The notes: generated from the sequence alone by a model not told the origin. 64,000 nt of DNA from Rhodobacterales bacterium (GCA_003228875.1 QIGK01000026.1:55494-119493), one strand, 5' to 3'. Positions 1-9,152 are shown, counted from the first letter of the stretch. Made by a program: numbers and translations.

Positions 1-353
1 TTTCGCAACGGTTCTATCTTGCTGGCAATCGCTGCCGGGCTGAAATCAGACATTTTTTCAAAGGTCAGATCAACCGACAGGTTTCCTTCGCCGGTCAGGG
101 TATTGGCCACCGAAAACGCCGCACGTGGTTTCATGGATTTCATACGGCTGTCAAAATTATCAATGTCAATTTCAAGGAATTTACGATCCTTGACCGAAGG
201 CTGTTTAACCTCGGATTTACCCGAAAGGTCAGACATAACGCCCATCACAAACGGCAGCTGAATCTTTTTCTCAGCGCCATACAGCTCTACATCATATTCA
301 ATCTGAACCCGCGGCGCACGGTTTCGCGCAATGAATTTCTGACTGCTGGCCAC
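1..353 (-). CDS. tssB: TssB-like T6SS sheath small subunit, second copy (cut by window edge)
   Basis: This is the N-terminal part (about 117 residues) of a TssB/VipA contractile-sheath subunit; the rest lies beyond the left edge. It starts at a GTG whose first base abuts the stop codon of the upstream ion-channel gene (TAG then GTG), so translation is probably coupled. The reading ASSQKFIARNRAPRVQIEYD and the following YGAEKKIQLPFVMGVMSDLS are identical to the intact tssB at 11262-11771. By my count about 100 of 117 aligned residues match; differences cluster after GKSE and near the break point. TssB pairs with TssC to build the sheath around the Hcp tube, so a tssC partner may follow to the left. 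A duplicated sheath subunit within one T6SS locus is unusual. Confidence 0.9.
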   Translation of the reverse strand, partial: MASSQKFIARNRAPRVQIEYDVELYGAEKKIQLPFVMGVMSDLSGKSEVKQPSVKDRKFLEIDIDNFDSRMKSMKPRAAFSVANTLTGEGNLSVDLTFEKMSDFSPAAIASKIEPLR

Positions 354-1181
354 CTATTTTTCCCCGATTTTCTCAAGCAAAGCACGTAATTCGGCCAGCT
401 CAGCTTTGGTCTCTTTATGACCAGCCACAACGATGCCTAAAATACGTTCCATTTCGGCTTCTTGCTCCTCCTCCACAGCGGCTTGCATGGTGTTAACCAA
501 AATACCGATAAACAGGTTAAGCACCGCAAAAGATGTTGCAATAATAAATGGCACAAATAACAACCACGCCAAGGGATGAACTTCCATCACCGGGCGAACA
601 ATACCCATTGACCAGCTTTCCAATGTCATGATCTGGAACAACGAATAGAAGCTTTCGCCAATGGTGCCAAACCATTGAGGAAAGTCTTCGCTGTATAGAG
701 TTGTCGCCATCACTGCGAAAATATAATAGACAATTCCCAACAGGATTATGACCGCACCCATGCCCGGCAGTGCTTCTAGCAGTGCCCGAATGACCGAGCG
801 TAGCTGCGGCACAACCGACAATATTCGCATCGCCCGAATAACCCGCAATGCCCGCAAAGGCGAGAGGTTAGCATCGGTTGGAAATAAGCCAACAGAAACA
901 ATCGTCAAGTCAAACAAGTTCCACGCCGATTTAAAAAACCGCGGCCCGTAAGCGTAAATTTTTATCACCATTTCCGCCACAAAAACCCATAACACAACGC
1001 TGTCAAACCCATTCAAAAACGGACCGATTTTGCTGCTGATAACTTCCGATGTGCTAAGACCGAGCGTCATTGCATTAAATACGATCAATCCAAGAATCGA
1101 ATATCTAACCCGTGGGCTGTCAATAAGTTGTGCAAGCTTCCAACGGAATGATCCTATTGCAGCATCGGTGTTTTCTGGCAT
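354..1181 (-). CDS. Bacterial voltage-gated sodium channel (BacNav/NaChBac family)
   Basis: A 275-residue six-helix ion channel of the inner membrane. The S4 voltage sensor is plain, with arginines every third residue (R110, R113, R116, R119). The pore loop carries TLESWSM at about residues 186-192, the selectivity filter of the NaChBac/NavAb family (one Glu per subunit, sodium selective). S6 follows (PFIIATSFAVLNLFIGILVN), then a Glu-rich neck and a short C-terminal coiled coil that would tetramerise the channel. Length matches the family. It lies within the T6SS run, 112 nt after the 269-residue unknown and directly abutting the second tssB, so it is probably co-transcribed with them. Its role there is unknown; it could respond to membrane depolarisation or simply be a passenger. 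Confidence 0.93.
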   Translation of the reverse strand: MPENTDAAIGSFRWKLAQLIDSPRVRYSILGLIVFNAMTLGLSTSEVISSKIGPFLNGFDSVVLWVFVAEMVIKIYAYGPRFFKSAWNLFDLTIVSVGLFPTDANLSPLRALRVIRAMRILSVVPQLRSVIRALLEALPGMGAVIILLGIVYYIFAVMATTLYSEDFPQWFGTIGESFYSLFQIMTLESWSMGIVRPVMEVHPLAWLLFVPFIIATSFAVLNLFIGILVNTMQAAVEEEQEAEMERILGIVVAGHKETKAELAELRALLEKIGEK

Positions 1182-1293
1182 CTCTTCCCCCTAGGGTTTT
1201 GTAGCGGTTAGCATAGGCATCGTGGCTCAGGCAAAGCTTTGCTGCAATTATTTCCCCAAATCAACCGGCACCACCTAGGGTGCCGGGGTAATT

Positions 1294-2103
1294 TTATCTC
1301 GGCGCTTTTTCGTTAAGATCCACCAGAAAACGGGCGCAAAGTTTCAGCAGTTTTTCAAATTCTGCATTTTTTGCCAAAATTGTGCTGGCATCGTCGTCGT
1401 CATTACAAACCGCCAGCCCTTTACCACCCGCTTGCCAAGGCGTCATCTTGTCAGCCACAAATCTCGGGTCGATCATCAAGTCAGGTAGCAGCCCTTTTTT
1501 CTGGGCCGTTGCAGCCTGAACCATCTGCACCTGAACTTTACGAGCGATATTATCGGATCCGCCATAAATCTCCTTGAATTGTTCGGGTGTAGGGTTGGCT
1601 TTGATTTTTTTGATACCGGCTGATGCATTCGCGAGCGTTGTTGCCAGCGACTTATACATCATTTTGGTAAATTTCTGCATGCCCGACAGGGTCTTATTCA
1701 TCGCAATGATGTGGTTATCAAGAAAAGTGTCATACAGCTTGTCAAGATGATCAAGTCGATCCGTCAAAAAATCGAGCGCTTTCGTATAGGTCGTGCGCTG
1801 GTTTTTATCAGCCTCTTCGTCTTTGATTTTGCTTTTGGCAAACTTGATATAGTCTTTGACAATTGAATCGAGCTTGGCCGCGTGTTTCAGGCCCCTTTGG
1901 GCATATTTCAGTTTTTTCGCCTGATTTTGCTCCATCTCAACCGCAGTAGAGATTTTGTCAGCATCCTTGAAGGCACCATCCATGCCAGAATGCCCCAGCA
2001 TACTGGAAACAAAACCTTTGGCTTTTGGCTTTTTCTCGCCGGTTATTTTTTGAAAATCAGCTTTAGCTTTTTTCCACCGAGCACTTAAATTTGGAACGCC
2101 CAT
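1294..2103 (-). CDS. Unrecognised lysine-rich helical protein in T6SS operon
   Basis: I chose the ATG at 2103 because AGGAGA stands just upstream and the product begins MGVPNLSARWKKAKADF (269 residues); a longer reading frame runs back into tssH. I see no signal peptide, membrane segment or catalytic motif. The protein is rich in Lys and Ala with long amphipathic helical stretches (about residues 50-170), and a C-terminal part with an Asp run (NDDDDAS) and LCARFLVDLNEK. It begins 10 nt downstream of the tssH stop, so it belongs to the T6SS transcript. It could be a structural accessory, a chaperone or a cytoplasmic effector; I do not recognise the family. It is not PAAR, VgrG or an obvious nuclease or lipase. 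Confidence 0.7.
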   Translation of the reverse strand: MGVPNLSARWKKAKADFQKITGEKKPKAKGFVSSMLGHSGMDGAFKDADKISTAVEMEQNQAKKLKYAQRGLKHAAKLDSIVKDYIKFAKSKIKDEEADKNQRTTYTKALDFLTDRLDHLDKLYDTFLDNHIIAMNKTLSGMQKFTKMMYKSLATTLANASAGIKKIKANPTPEQFKEIYGGSDNIARKVQVQMVQAATAQKKGLLPDLMIDPRFVADKMTPWQAGGKGLAVCNDDDDASTILAKNAEFEKLLKLCARFLVDLNEKAPR

Positions 2104-2113
2104 TTTTTCTCTC

Positions 2114-4816
2114 CTAATCAAAACTATAGGTAAATTCACCGTCTTTGACGGAAACATTCACCCCGTTTACTTCTTTGCCTTCCATCATGCGACGCAGAAA
2201 CTCACCGGAAACTTCGGGCAGCATCGAATTGGTCAGGATCGCATCAATCATACGCCCGCCGCTTTCCAGCTCCTGACAACGATCCACAATCGTATCGACA
2301 ACTGCATCGTCATATTTGAAGGGCACGCCGTGGGTTTCCTGAATGCGTTTCACAATCCGGTTTAGTTGCAACTTGGTGATCTGGCCAATCATATCAGGGC
2401 TAAGCGGATAATACGGGATCGTCACAATCCGCCCCAGCAATGCCGCTGGAAACACCTTTAGCAACGGGTCTCGCATGGCTTTGGCAATGCCATCGGGTTC
2501 GGGCATCAGATCAGGATCAGCACACATATCCATGATCAATTCCGACCCAACATTGGAGGTCAGCAGAATCAGCGTGTTCTTAAAATCGATCGAGCGACCT
2601 TCGCCATCCTCCATGATGCCTTTGTCAAACACCTGAAAGAATATTTCATGCACGTCTGGGTGGGCCTTTTCAACCTCATCCAGCAGCACCACCGAATAGG
2701 GTTTGCGCCGAACGGCTTCGGTCAACACACCGCCCTCGCCATAACCGATATAGCCCGGAGGCGCGCCTTTCAGGCTGCTGACCGTATGGGCCTCTTGATA
2801 TTCAGACATGTTGATGGTGATAATATTTTGCTCACCGCCATAAAGCGCCTCAGCCAGCGCCAGCGCGGTTTCGGTTTTACCAACCCCCGATGGCCCCGCC
2901 AGCATAAATACACCGATGGGTTTTTGGGGATTATCCAAACCAGCCCGAGCGGTTTGGACCCTTTTTGCGATCATCTCCATGGCGTGATCTTGACCAATAA
3001 CGCGCTGGCTTAGTGCCTCAGCCAAGTTCAATACGGTTGAAATTTCATCTTTCATCATTTTACCAACCGGAATGCCGGTCCAGTCGCCAACAACGCTGGC
3101 AATCGCCTGTTCGTCAACAATCGGCAGAATAAGGGCGGATTCGCCTTGCAGTTCTTCCAGTTCCGCCTGCTTGGCCTTTAGGGTTTTCAGCAATGCGGCG
3201 CGATCTTTATCGCTTAGTACTGCGCCTTCTGGTGCTTCTTCAGCATTGTCCGTATCAACCTCGCCGCCCTCATTGCGCAGTTTGGCGCGCAGTTCAAGAA
3301 TTTCATCAACCACGGTTTTTTCGGCTTTCCAACGCGCGGTCAGGCCTTCCAATGCGGTCTTGGCCTCAGCCATTTCGCCCGAGACCCGTTCGCGGCGTTT
3401 TTCGCCGTCATACCCTGCGGTTTCATCGCGCCCGATAATGCCCAACTCTGTTTCAAGCGCAGCAATGCGGCGCTGGCAATCGTCAACTTCGGCAGGAACC
3501 GCGTGCTGCGAAATCGCCACCCGCGCACATGCCGTATCAATCAAACTAACCGATTTATCCGGCAATTGCCGTGCCGGAATATAGCGGGCGGACAGGCGCA
3601 CGGCGGCCTCGATACCTTCGTCCAGCACCTGCACTTTGTGATGTTGTTCCAACATGCCAGTAATGCCGCGCATCATTAGAATGGCTTTTTTCTCGTCGGG
3701 TTCATCCACCACCACGGTCTGGAAACGCCGCGTCAGGGCCGGGTCTTTTTCGATATGCTTTTTGTATTCCGCCCAAGTGGTCGCGCCAATGGTGCGCAGC
3801 GTTCCGCGCGCAAGCGCCGGTTTTAACAGGTTGGCCGCATCGCCAGTGCCCGCAGCACCGCCTGCGCCCACCAATGTGTGGGTTTCATCAATGAACATAA
3901 TGATCGGCACTTCCGAGGATTGGACTTCCTCAATCACCTGTTTCAAACGGTTCTCAAATTCGCCTTTCATGGATGCGCCCGCTTGCAGCAATCCCACATC
4001 AAGTTCCAGCAACTTAGCCCCTTGCAAAGCAGGCGGCACATCACCGCGCGCAATGCGCAGCGCAAAACCCTCAACCACGGCGGTTTTGCCAACCCCCGCT
4101 TCGCCGGTTAAAATCGGGTTGTTTTGCCGCCGCCGCATCAGCACATCAACGATCTGGCGGATTTCCTCATCACGGCCAACAATCGCGTCAATCTCGCCAT
4201 TGCGGGCTTTTTCGGTCAAGTCGGTGCAATAGGCCTCAAGCGCCTCACCCGCGCCCATTTGCGCGGGGGCCATTGCGTCTGATGCTTCGCCGGGAACCGC
4301 GCCGCCGCCAACCATGCCGTCTTGCGGGGCAAGGCCGTCTTCGGGGGAACCGCTGCAAATATCGTAAAAGTCATCGGCCAGTTCGTCGGCTTTGACATTG
4401 CGGAATTCTTTGGAAATACCGGTCAACACATGGATCAAGGTTTTGGTTTTAACCATGCCCAATATTAGATGTCCGGTGCGAATTTGCGGGGATTTGTGCA
4501 TCAGGCTGGCATAAACCCATGCCCGTTCTACTGAATCCTCAAGATGTTGCGACAGGTCTGAAATGCTGCTGGCCCCACGCGGCAATGCGTCCAGCGCATC
4601 GGTGAAATCTTTGGCAACGCGGCCTGCATCCAGTTCAAAATGTTGAATGATCCGGTGAATGTCGCTGTCTTGGCCCTGCAAAATCTGGTGCAGCCAATGC
4701 ACGATTTCCACATAAGGGTTGCCGCGCATTTTGCAAAATACCGTAGCGCCCTCAATGCCTTTATATCCAAGTTTATTCAGCTTCCCAAAAAGCGCTACGC
4801 GACTGATCTCACTCAT
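2114..4816 (-). CDS. tssH: T6SS sheath-disassembly ATPase TssH/ClpV
   Basis: A 900-residue ClpB/ClpV-type AAA+ unfoldase that strips contracted TssB-TssC sheath for recycling. After an N-terminal Clp repeat domain (1-160) come two ATPase modules. The first has Walker A GEAGVGKT at about 238-245 and Walker B IIMFIDETHTLVG; the second has Walker A GPSGVGKT at about 635-642 and Walker B VVLLDEVEKAH. The middle region is a short coiled coil, shorter than in the ClpB chaperone, as expected of ClpV. The start has GGAAGGA upstream. Its place directly after tssG in a tssA-B-C-hcp-tagJ-E-F-G-H run makes ClpV far more likely than a housekeeping ClpB. Confidence 0.96.
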   Translation of the reverse strand: MSEISRVALFGKLNKLGYKGIEGATVFCKMRGNPYVEIVHWLHQILQGQDSDIHRIIQHFELDAGRVAKDFTDALDALPRGASSISDLSQHLEDSVERAWVYASLMHKSPQIRTGHLILGMVKTKTLIHVLTGISKEFRNVKADELADDFYDICSGSPEDGLAPQDGMVGGGAVPGEASDAMAPAQMGAGEALEAYCTDLTEKARNGEIDAIVGRDEEIRQIVDVLMRRRQNNPILTGEAGVGKTAVVEGFALRIARGDVPPALQGAKLLELDVGLLQAGASMKGEFENRLKQVIEEVQSSEVPIIMFIDETHTLVGAGGAAGTGDAANLLKPALARGTLRTIGATTWAEYKKHIEKDPALTRRFQTVVVDEPDEKKAILMMRGITGMLEQHHKVQVLDEGIEAAVRLSARYIPARQLPDKSVSLIDTACARVAISQHAVPAEVDDCQRRIAALETELGIIGRDETAGYDGEKRRERVSGEMAEAKTALEGLTARWKAEKTVVDEILELRAKLRNEGGEVDTDNAEEAPEGAVLSDKDRAALLKTLKAKQAELEELQGESALILPIVDEQAIASVVGDWTGIPVGKMMKDEISTVLNLAEALSQRVIGQDHAMEMIAKRVQTARAGLDNPQKPIGVFMLAGPSGVGKTETALALAEALYGGEQNIITINMSEYQEAHTVSSLKGAPPGYIGYGEGGVLTEAVRRKPYSVVLLDEVEKAHPDVHEIFFQVFDKGIMEDGEGRSIDFKNTLILLTSNVGSELIMDMCADPDLMPEPDGIAKAMRDPLLKVFPAALLGRIVTIPYYPLSPDMIGQITKLQLNRIVKRIQETHGVPFKYDDAVVDTIVDRCQELESGGRMIDAILTNSMLPEVSGEFLRRMMEGKEVNGVNVSVKDGEFTYSFD

Positions 4817-4847
4817 TTCTCATTCCTTCCAAAAAACTTTTGCTTAT

Positions 4848-5873
4848 TCAAACATAAATATACAGGTCGTCCAAATCTTTTTCTTTTGGCGGGTCGCCCA
4901 GCCATGTTGTCCAGCCTAGGCCCTGCTTGCCGTCAATTGTGGTTTTTTCGGCCTCTCCAGCCTTCAGCACAAGGTTTACATCCCATTCCAGCACGTCGCC
5001 CATATAATTACGCACCAATGCCCGCAACCGTCCAAGGCTTTGGCCTCCGGGCAGCAAGCGCTTGTATTCACTCAAAGAAACCGGCCCAACCCGAAACCGA
5101 TATTTCGCCTGCCGCGACCAGACCTTGGACCCGATTGAGCAGGATCGCCCCAGCTTTGCAGGCCGGTTCGGGTCACCCAATTCCCACAAGTCTTTGGAAT
5201 CAAGCGCCAACCATGTGCCAACAAAGGTCTCCAACGTGACCGGAGCGCCAAAAAACCCGGAAATCAGCGCCAGTAATCCTTCTTCATTACGCGTGCCATG
5301 AGCCAATCGGCCAGCATATCGCAATTTTGCCAAATCGGGCATTTCATCACGATCAGCCATTCCGGCACCACGCAAACCAGCTAGCGCTCCCACCTTTTGA
5401 CCAAACAAATCAACCTCGCCTTTGCGATCAAAAGATGACGTGGGTTCGCCCGATGCATATGCCCTGTAAAATAGGCTTAACATTCGATGATGGAACATAT
5501 CTGCAAAAGCAGCATAGGTGGTGTCGCGATGGGATTTCAGGCGATTAAAAGCATATTCGGTGATATGCAGCGGCAATGGTCCATTGGGGCCAAATAACCC
5601 GAACATAAATTGCGTGAACTCCCCCGGATCACCTGTTTTTTCATCTTTTGCCGTGAACTTGGCCACAGTAGAGGAGGCAAATGCCATATCGATGCGTTGC
5701 TTTAAGCGCACTGCATCTTGCGATGGCCGCCGGGATTTTCCCAAACGCGGATTGTCAGGATAAGCAGTTTCAATCAGCCGCAAAGCCTGAAAGATATGGA
5801 ATTTTTCGGGGGTTTCCTTAAGCGCGTCAAAACGGCTTAAATTACCCGCCTTTTTCCGCTTGTTGCTGGCCAC
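4848..5873 (-). CDS. tssG: T6SS baseplate protein TssG
   Basis: A 341-residue TssG/VasB/ImpH family protein, a wedge component of the T6SS baseplate acting with TssF, TssE and TssK. Family hallmarks are the N-terminal FHIFQALRLIE segment, the LPLHITEY motif near residue 100, FADMFHHRMLSLFYRA, and the C-terminal LSLGRLRALVRNYMG region. It uses a GTG start with GGGGAG upstream and overlaps the end of tssF by 37 nt, so the two products, which assemble in a 2:1 TssF:TssG wedge in characterised systems, are translationally coupled. Length is normal for the family. Confidence 0.94.
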   Translation of the reverse strand: MASNKRKKAGNLSRFDALKETPEKFHIFQALRLIETAYPDNPRLGKSRRPSQDAVRLKQRIDMAFASSTVAKFTAKDEKTGDPGEFTQFMFGLFGPNGPLPLHITEYAFNRLKSHRDTTYAAFADMFHHRMLSLFYRAYASGEPTSSFDRKGEVDLFGQKVGALAGLRGAGMADRDEMPDLAKLRYAGRLAHGTRNEEGLLALISGFFGAPVTLETFVGTWLALDSKDLWELGDPNRPAKLGRSCSIGSKVWSRQAKYRFRVGPVSLSEYKRLLPGGQSLGRLRALVRNYMGDVLEWDVNLVLKAGEAEKTTIDGKQGLGWTTWLGDPPKEKDLDDLYIYV

Positions 5874-7723
5874 CGCGCGATCTCCCCTCTGTCAGGACTG
5901 TGAATTACAGTCTCCGTAAAACTGTTTACCGACACATATTTTGCAAAAAACCTCTGCAACACCGCGCCCAGAACATAAACGCCCGTGCCCTCGTAAAAGC
6001 TTTCGTCAAATTCGATATTAACCTCAAGCCCGCGCACTGCGGTTGATAACAACTCGTCGGCCATGCGCCGCACAATCGGTTTGGTCCAGACCTTCACAAT
6101 GCCTTCAAGCTGTTTGGCAAGGGTTTTGTCCCCCAGAGGCCCATAAATTCCCAGTAATTCCCGCAAAGCTGCCGCCGGATCACCACGATCGGTTTCGGAA
6201 ATCGACAGGTAATTCAGGGAAAGATGCGAAATAAGACGCCAAGCGCTGTCGCCCTCAATTGCCAGACTGGCGCGGGGCCGTGTGATCGGGGTCAGCGCAT
6301 TGACCGCACTAACCGGACCGCCATCAAGCAGGTCAAAATCGGTTTTGCCCGTGCCAATAGGCAATAACATCGGCAAGTCGCGATTGGTGCAAATTGCCTG
6401 AATCGAAAGCTGTTCAACGTCACCGCCATACGGAGCTTGTGACTGATCAACAAGATTTACAAAAATATCCGCGCCCAAATAAGAGGTGCGCGTGCCTTTC
6501 AGCCGTTGGCGTTCCGAACGTTGGTGCATTCGACGGCGCAAAGAATAATAGGCTGTATAGGCTTCGCCAGCGGCGGTATAATCATCGGAAGAATAAAACG
6601 CTTCAAAATCAACATCGTCTTGGCCTTCACCGCTGATGCCTTTGACTTTTTTGATCTCGTAAATCTCAAAGTCCATTGGCGCGGTGCGGTCGGGCACGAT
6701 ATGGTAATCCACATCGCGGCCCGAAACATGCACCCGGTCACAACGTTTTTCAAACAGATTTATGGCTGGCGAGGCAAACAGCTCAAACGCTTCGGGGTTG
6801 ATCACCGGTTTTAGCTCAGGCACCGATTGCGATAACAAAATGAAAACATCAACGGTTTTTTCATCTGCCGCTTTGGAAATAATGGGTTTCAATCCGCCAA
6901 TTTTGCTAAAGAAAAAGCGGTTTGGCAGTGCATAATATTCCTGTAACAATCGATACCCGTCAAAGCTTTGCCCGGGAAAAGGAAGCATTGCCTGATCAGG
7001 GTCATAGCCCACCGCCTCAATGGTGTTAAAGCGGTTTTCATATACCCATTCAGCCCGACGATTGGTGGAGCGCCCCGAAACCGACATGCCATCATTGATG
7101 ATATGTTCATAAAGCCGCCACGGTTCCCAGCCAACACCGGTCATATAAAGGGTCAGGTCCTCAATTGGCAGTTTGCTTAACTCTGCCTCGCCAACGGCTT
7201 TTAGGCGGAGCCGAATAGCAGCGCGAACTTTGCGGTTTTCGCCGACCCCCGCCGCGACCACTTCGCCACGTCCATCCAGATATTCGGCCTCAGAAATCTC
7301 GATAGGCCACAGGGTTACATCATGGGCAGTGCGAAACTGGCACGCGGTATTATCCCCATCGCGAAGCGGACTGCGCAATTGGGTGCCGCGTTTCAGCAAA
7401 AACCCGTCATCTAGGCTGCCTTGGGTCGGATCAGGTTTGAATTGCGAAATAAACATGCTTGGGGTTGGTGCCAAATAATGCGGATAGACAATTTCCAGCA
7501 AATGTTGGGTCAAGACCGGATATTGCAGATCAAGTTCAAGCTGCACCCGTGCTGCCAAAAAGGCAAAGCCCTCCATCATGCGTTCGACATAAGGGTCTTT
7601 GATCTCCACCCCGTCCATACCCAGCCTAGAGGCAATTTTGGGATAGGCTTCGGAAAATTCCTCGCCCATCTCGCGCATAAAGGCCAGTTCTTCCTCATAT
7701 TTTTTAAGAAGCCGTGTGTCCAT
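5837..7723 (-). CDS. tssF: T6SS baseplate protein TssF
   Basis: A 628-residue TssF/VasA/ImpG protein, the large wedge subunit of the T6SS baseplate. It opens with the family signature YEEELAFMREMGEEFSEAYP, followed by RMMEGFAFLAARVQLELDL and the YPHYLAPTPSM block. Length is typical. The start lies one base after the tssE stop with AAGGC at suitable distance, and the end overlaps tssG by 37 nt, consistent with one operon. Nothing looks truncated. Confidence 0.95.
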   Translation of the reverse strand: MDTRLLKKYEEELAFMREMGEEFSEAYPKIASRLGMDGVEIKDPYVERMMEGFAFLAARVQLELDLQYPVLTQHLLEIVYPHYLAPTPSMFISQFKPDPTQGSLDDGFLLKRGTQLRSPLRDGDNTACQFRTAHDVTLWPIEISEAEYLDGRGEVVAAGVGENRKVRAAIRLRLKAVGEAELSKLPIEDLTLYMTGVGWEPWRLYEHIINDGMSVSGRSTNRRAEWVYENRFNTIEAVGYDPDQAMLPFPGQSFDGYRLLQEYYALPNRFFFSKIGGLKPIISKAADEKTVDVFILLSQSVPELKPVINPEAFELFASPAINLFEKRCDRVHVSGRDVDYHIVPDRTAPMDFEIYEIKKVKGISGEGQDDVDFEAFYSSDDYTAAGEAYTAYYSLRRRMHQRSERQRLKGTRTSYLGADIFVNLVDQSQAPYGGDVEQLSIQAICTNRDLPMLLPIGTGKTDFDLLDGGPVSAVNALTPITRPRASLAIEGDSAWRLISHLSLNYLSISETDRGDPAAALRELLGIYGPLGDKTLAKQLEGIVKVWTKPIVRRMADELLSTAVRGLEVNIEFDESFYEGTGVYVLGAVLQRFFAKYVSVNSFTETVIHSPDRGEIARWPATSGKRRVI

Positions 7724-7724
7724 T

Positions 7725-8222
7725 TTATGCCTTAGCCACCGTCATTTCGCCTGACGCCACGCTCAGCTCGGTCCGCATGTAGATCTCCAGAGGCACAGGC
7801 TGCGCCCAAAGGTCGGCTTGAATATTAAACACAATTTTGGATTTTCCCGCGCCGGCAGCGTTGGACAGTTGCACCGCCAGACTGCCCGCCACGATGCGTG
7901 GCTCATAAGTTTCGATCGCCCGTTCCAGCATCCGCTCCAATTCATGGGGGCGTGCCTCGGCTGAGCGTTTACCCGAAATATCAACGATACCGTAATTTAG
8001 GGTTGATTTGGCCGCATAAGGGAATTCGTCGGGGTCAATGTCTAATGACTGGTTGACGGTGTTTAACAACCAACCCAAATCCCGCAAAACAATCTCTCGC
8101 AGGCGGCGCATGTCGATCACGCGTTCATGGGCTGCCTCTTTCAACTCAGTGGGGTGGTTATCCGTCAACCGATCCAAAAGCGAAGGTTGAAGCCGTTCCG
8201 TTATACCCGGATCAGCCATCAT
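7725..8222 (-). CDS. tssE: T6SS baseplate protein TssE (gp25-like)
   Basis: About 165 residues, related to phage T4 gp25, which staples the baseplate to the sheath. Family features are LQPSLLDRLTDN near the N-terminus, RLREIVLRDLGWLLNT, the SLDIDPDEFPYAAKSTLNYGI block and a C-terminal beta-rich domain (IVFNIQADLW). Two consecutive ATG codons (8222 and 8219) follow GGAAGG; either is possible. A longer in-frame extension to 8288 would overlap tagJ heavily and lacks family similarity, so I reject it. The start overlaps the tagJ stop by about 10 nt, which indicates coupling. Confidence 0.92.
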   Translation of the reverse strand: MMADPGITERLQPSLLDRLTDNHPTELKEAAHERVIDMRRLREIVLRDLGWLLNTVNQSLDIDPDEFPYAAKSTLNYGIVDISGKRSAEARPHELERMLERAIETYEPRIVAGSLAVQLSNAAGAGKSKIVFNIQADLWAQPVPLEIYMRTELSVASGEMTVAKA

Positions 8223-9054
8223 CGCCTTCCGCTTCGGGCTCTGGTGCCGGATCGTCGATTTGCATTTCGGCATCAAAGATGATTTCACGAATATCCATCA
8301 AAGGCAGATCGCCGCCGTCGGTGGCAAACAACCGTTGGCCGCTGCCAATAAAAGTATCTTCGCCCAGATCATCCCATTCGGTTACTTTGGCCAGCTTAAC
8401 CTGATCATTGCCGGATGCAGGCGCACCGGGATATCTTGTTGGAATAAACCCGACAACCTGACCGCCATTCAACCAAGTAATTTGGGTTGGGGTCCAAACA
8501 CTGTCCCGTAAATCAACCGGGCCTTCCATGGTCAATTTTTTAATGGCAGCAAACGGCACCCAGTAATAGTTGCCGTTCATCACCAGTTCCAATACCGGCC
8601 CAAGGCGCATATCAGCGTCAGCAATCCATTCAAATTTTTCCCCGTTTGCAGTGCCGGAAGAACCGGGCGCTTTTTCAAATGCGGCATTGCGCAATGCAGC
8701 CGCACTGGCAATATCGCCGCGATTAAGGGGCTCAAGCGCTTGAATAAGCTCAGCAATCCATTCCTCCGGTTCGCCAAAAATCATCGGAGCTTTTTCGCCG
8801 GTAAATACTTTTTCGCGCACCAATTCGCAAATGATGGCCTCACGATAGCTTTGCACCATGGGCATGGTGATCGGGTCCATTTCTCCAATCACCTTTAGCT
8901 GGGTTACTGCGCGTTTCCATTCCCCCAGCAGGCAAAATAATTGAAACAGAAATATCCGGTGTTTCGGGTCAGACGGGTCTTTTCGAATTTTTGCAGTCAG
9001 CGCATCCAGTGTTTCCGCAAGATTGCCTGTTTTAATGATTTCTTCGGCAGACAT
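8212..9054 (-). CDS. tagJ: T6SS accessory protein TagJ (ImpE/SciE family)
   Basis: A 280-residue ImpE/SciE/TagJ family protein. In characterised systems TagJ binds the N-terminus of TssB and helps ClpV-dependent sheath turnover. The N-terminal third is a helical TPR-like repeat (LFQLFCLLGEWKRAVTQLKV); the middle contains the conserved FEWIADADMRLGPVLE and YYWVPF blocks, and the C-terminus is acidic (DDPAPEPEAEGDDG). AAGGGG stands five bases before the ATG. It is the first gene after the hcp terminator and so may have lower expression than hcp or an additional promoter. Confidence 0.92.
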   Translation of the reverse strand: MSAEEIIKTGNLAETLDALTAKIRKDPSDPKHRIFLFQLFCLLGEWKRAVTQLKVIGEMDPITMPMVQSYREAIICELVREKVFTGEKAPMIFGEPEEWIAELIQALEPLNRGDIASAAALRNAAFEKAPGSSGTANGEKFEWIADADMRLGPVLELVMNGNYYWVPFAAIKKLTMEGPVDLRDSVWTPTQITWLNGGQVVGFIPTRYPGAPASGNDQVKLAKVTEWDDLGEDTFIGSGQRLFATDGGDLPLMDIREIIFDAEMQIDDPAPEPEAEGDDG

Positions 9055-9073
9055 GAGACCCCTTCCCTATTAC

Positions 9074-9104
9074 AAAAAACCACGCCCGAAAAAATCGGGC
9101 GGGG
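9074..9104 (-). terminator. Intrinsic terminator after hcp
   Basis: On the minus strand a GC-rich stem (CCGCCCGA pairing with TCGGGCG and a flanking GG) closes a T-rich loop and is followed at once by six Ts. It lies between hcp and tagJ, so transcripts from the upstream part of the operon would partly end here. This would favour excess Hcp over the downstream baseplate proteins. Confidence 0.8.
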
Positions 9105-9120
9105 TAATTTTTGAAAGTAG

Positions 9121-9143
9121 TTGCAGCAGAAATTCCGCTGCAA
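9121..9143 (-). other. hcp 3' UTR stem-loop (near-perfect palindrome)
   Basis: TTGCAGC..GCTGCAA forms an eleven-base-pair stem with one mismatch (a G-U wobble in RNA) starting 9 bases after the hcp stop. With the terminator just downstream it makes a double hairpin 3' end. A stabilising role for the abundant hcp message is inference. Confidence 0.55.
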
Positions 9144-9152
9144 ACCAACGAA

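Noticed and set aside
3072..3584. Long Ser/Arg-rich plus-strand frame within tssH
   Set aside because: It is a shadow of tssH; composition is unlike a protein and it has no start signal.
2114..4816. ClpB chaperone
   Set aside because: Operon position after tssG and a short middle region favour ClpV/TssH.
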